A stretch of DNA of 64,000 bases from AP-15 sp963747735 (lineage in GTDB: Bacteria; Pseudomonadota; Alphaproteobacteria; ATCC43930; CGMCC-115725), in NCBI GenBank assembly GCA_963747735.1, contig CAVVGE010000019.1, positions 124,001-188,000 on the forward strand, read 5' to 3'. Of this stretch, positions 63,197 to 64,000 are shown piece by piece. The notes below the pieces were generated by a model. It did not search any database. It was not told the origin of the DNA and saw only the letters and a program-made list of their open reading frames with translations. Each line of letters opens with the position of its first letter. Positions within the stretch are counted from its first letter, which is position 1. The position numbers and the translations under genes are program-made.

Positions 63197-64000
63197 ATGT
63201 TCCGCGGGTTCGATCGCGTCGTTTTGGCAGCGGCATTTGCTGGGGCCATGCTGCCGGGCGGGGTTGCGCTGCGAGCGCAATCGGCGACGGACGATGCGGC
63301 GACCGGCGATGCGGCGCTGGTCGGGCGCGGCGAATACCTGGCGCGCGCGGCCGATTGCATGCCGTGCCATACCGGCGACAAGACAAAACCCTATGGCGGC
63401 GGCCTTGGCCTCGCGACCCCGTTCGGGACGATCTATTCGGTCAACATCACCTCGGACAAGGCGACCGGTATCGGCGGCTGGAGCTTTGCCGATTTCAAGC
63501 GCGCCTTGCATAACGGCATCCGCGCCGACGGCGCCTATCTCTACCCGGCGATGCCGTTCGATGCTTTCACCAAGATCGAGGACGACGATTTGAGGGCGTT
63601 GTGGGCCTATATCCGCCGCCTAGCGCCGGTCGATGCGCCGAATCGCGAAAACCAGCTCGAATTTCCGTTCAATGTCCGGTTGGGGATGATTGCCTGGCGC
63701 GAGCTTTTCTTTGCGCCCGGCTATTACCAGCCGACCGCCGGCAAGAGCCCCGAATGGAGCCGCGGCGGATATCTCGTCGAGGCGTTGGCGCACTGCTCGG
63801 ATTGCCACAGCCCGCGCGACGTCATGGGGGCGATCAAAGGAAAGGCGCAGTTCACCGGCACCAAGATCGACGGCTTCTATGCGCCCAACATCGCCTCGGC
63901 GGCGCTCGCCAAAAACTGGAGCCACAACGATCTGGTCCAGTTTCTGAAAACCGGCACGGCACCCGAAAAAACCACGGTGCTGGGGCCGATGGCGACGGTC
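63197..64000 (+). CDS. Dihaem (or larger) cytochrome c, partial at the window edge
   Basis: This is a 5'-complete, 3'-truncated gene with 268 codons visible. A signal-like start (MFRGFDRVVLAAAFAGAMLP) is followed by two haem sites, CMPCH (about residue 55) and CSDCH (about 198), each in a cytochrome c domain of about 130 residues. ATPFGTIYSVNITSDKATGI between them is characteristic of the cytochrome subunit of membrane alcohol, aldehyde and gluconate dehydrogenases, which usually have three haems. A third haem may lie beyond the edge. It probably serves an electron chain near the quinoprotein island; its partner is outside the window. Confidence 0.85.
   Translation, partial: MFRGFDRVVLAAAFAGAMLPGGVALRAQSATDDAATGDAALVGRGEYLARAADCMPCHTGDKTKPYGGGLGLATPFGTIYSVNITSDKATGIGGWSFADFKRALHNGIRADGAYLYPAMPFDAFTKIEDDDLRALWAYIRRLAPVDAPNRENQLEFPFNVRLGMIAWRELFFAPGYYQPTAGKSPEWSRGGYLVEALAHCSDCHSPRDVMGAIKGKAQFTGTKIDGFYAPNIASAALAKNWSHNDLVQFLKTGTAPEKTTVLGPMATV

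Noticed and set aside
61201..63381. Long minus-strand open frame of over 700 codons opposite the ExbB-ExbD-TonB genes
   Set aside because: It is antisense to three recognisable genes and its translation is low-complexity Arg/Ala/Gly, as expected from high-GC shadow frames.

Overview
The window is high-GC DNA with compact, overlapping operons. Its gene content fits an alphaproteobacterium, probably Rhodospirillales or Rhizobiales: a DUF992 protein, a lanthanide-type XoxF methanol dehydrogenase with its relay proteins, class III alcohol dehydrogenase, small Cys-containing secreted proteins seen in that group, and intergenic palindromes of the ...RVKPG type. The taxonomic call is inference. I saw no rRNA, tRNA, CRISPR array or intact insertion sequence.

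Layout. 0.2-8.0 kb: a cupin-like protein, a leftward sulfate ABC operon (sbp-cysT-cysW-cysA), then rightward an MFS permease and a TcuA-type FAD dehydrogenase. 8.2-9.0 kb: a Crp/Fnr regulator. 9.5-33.0 kb: a large surface-polysaccharide locus with an initiating sugar-phosphate transferase, a Wzc-type tyrosine kinase/co-polymerase, acyltransferase, several glycosyltransferases, a Gfo/Idh oxidoreductase, epimerases, AsnB amidotransferase, a beta-helix protein, a pyruvyl transferase and a nucleotide-sugar set (cytidylyltransferase, SDR, RmlC-like, SAF oxidoreductase). This locus is visibly eroded. It holds a Gfo/Idh fragment, a C-terminal stub of an O-antigen ligase/polymerase, an IS5-type transposase remnant, and single-base frameshifts in a glycosyltransferase, asnB, the beta-helix gene and the start of another glycosyltransferase.

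33.2-47.1 kb: housekeeping and mixed genes, comprising znuABC, DUF992, a cis-prenyltransferase, a VOC protein, an SDR, glnD, a universal stress protein, a small lipoprotein, an enoyl-CoA hydratase and a large bifunctional penicillin-binding protein.

47.1-61.1 kb: a methanol/alcohol oxidation island. Two gene blocks converge: frmA and xoxF-xoxG-xoxJ-CXXCW protein-pentapeptide protein run leftward, while a cytochrome c, PQQ-associated ABC substrate protein, beta-propeller, ABC ATPase, ABC permease and an unknown secreted protein run rightward. Beyond them lie small secreted proteins, a SoxYZ-like carrier, a zinc metallohydrolase, and a 26-residue pqqA with no pqqBCDE in view. The proposed flow is alcohol to XoxF (PQQ, lanthanide) to cytochrome c, with formaldehyde leaving through FrmA. 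61.2-64.0 kb: an ExbB/ExbD/TonB set (tonB frameshifted in its proline-rich part) and a dihaem cytochrome c cut by the window edge. Function names rest on motifs and families I recognise; nothing was searched.
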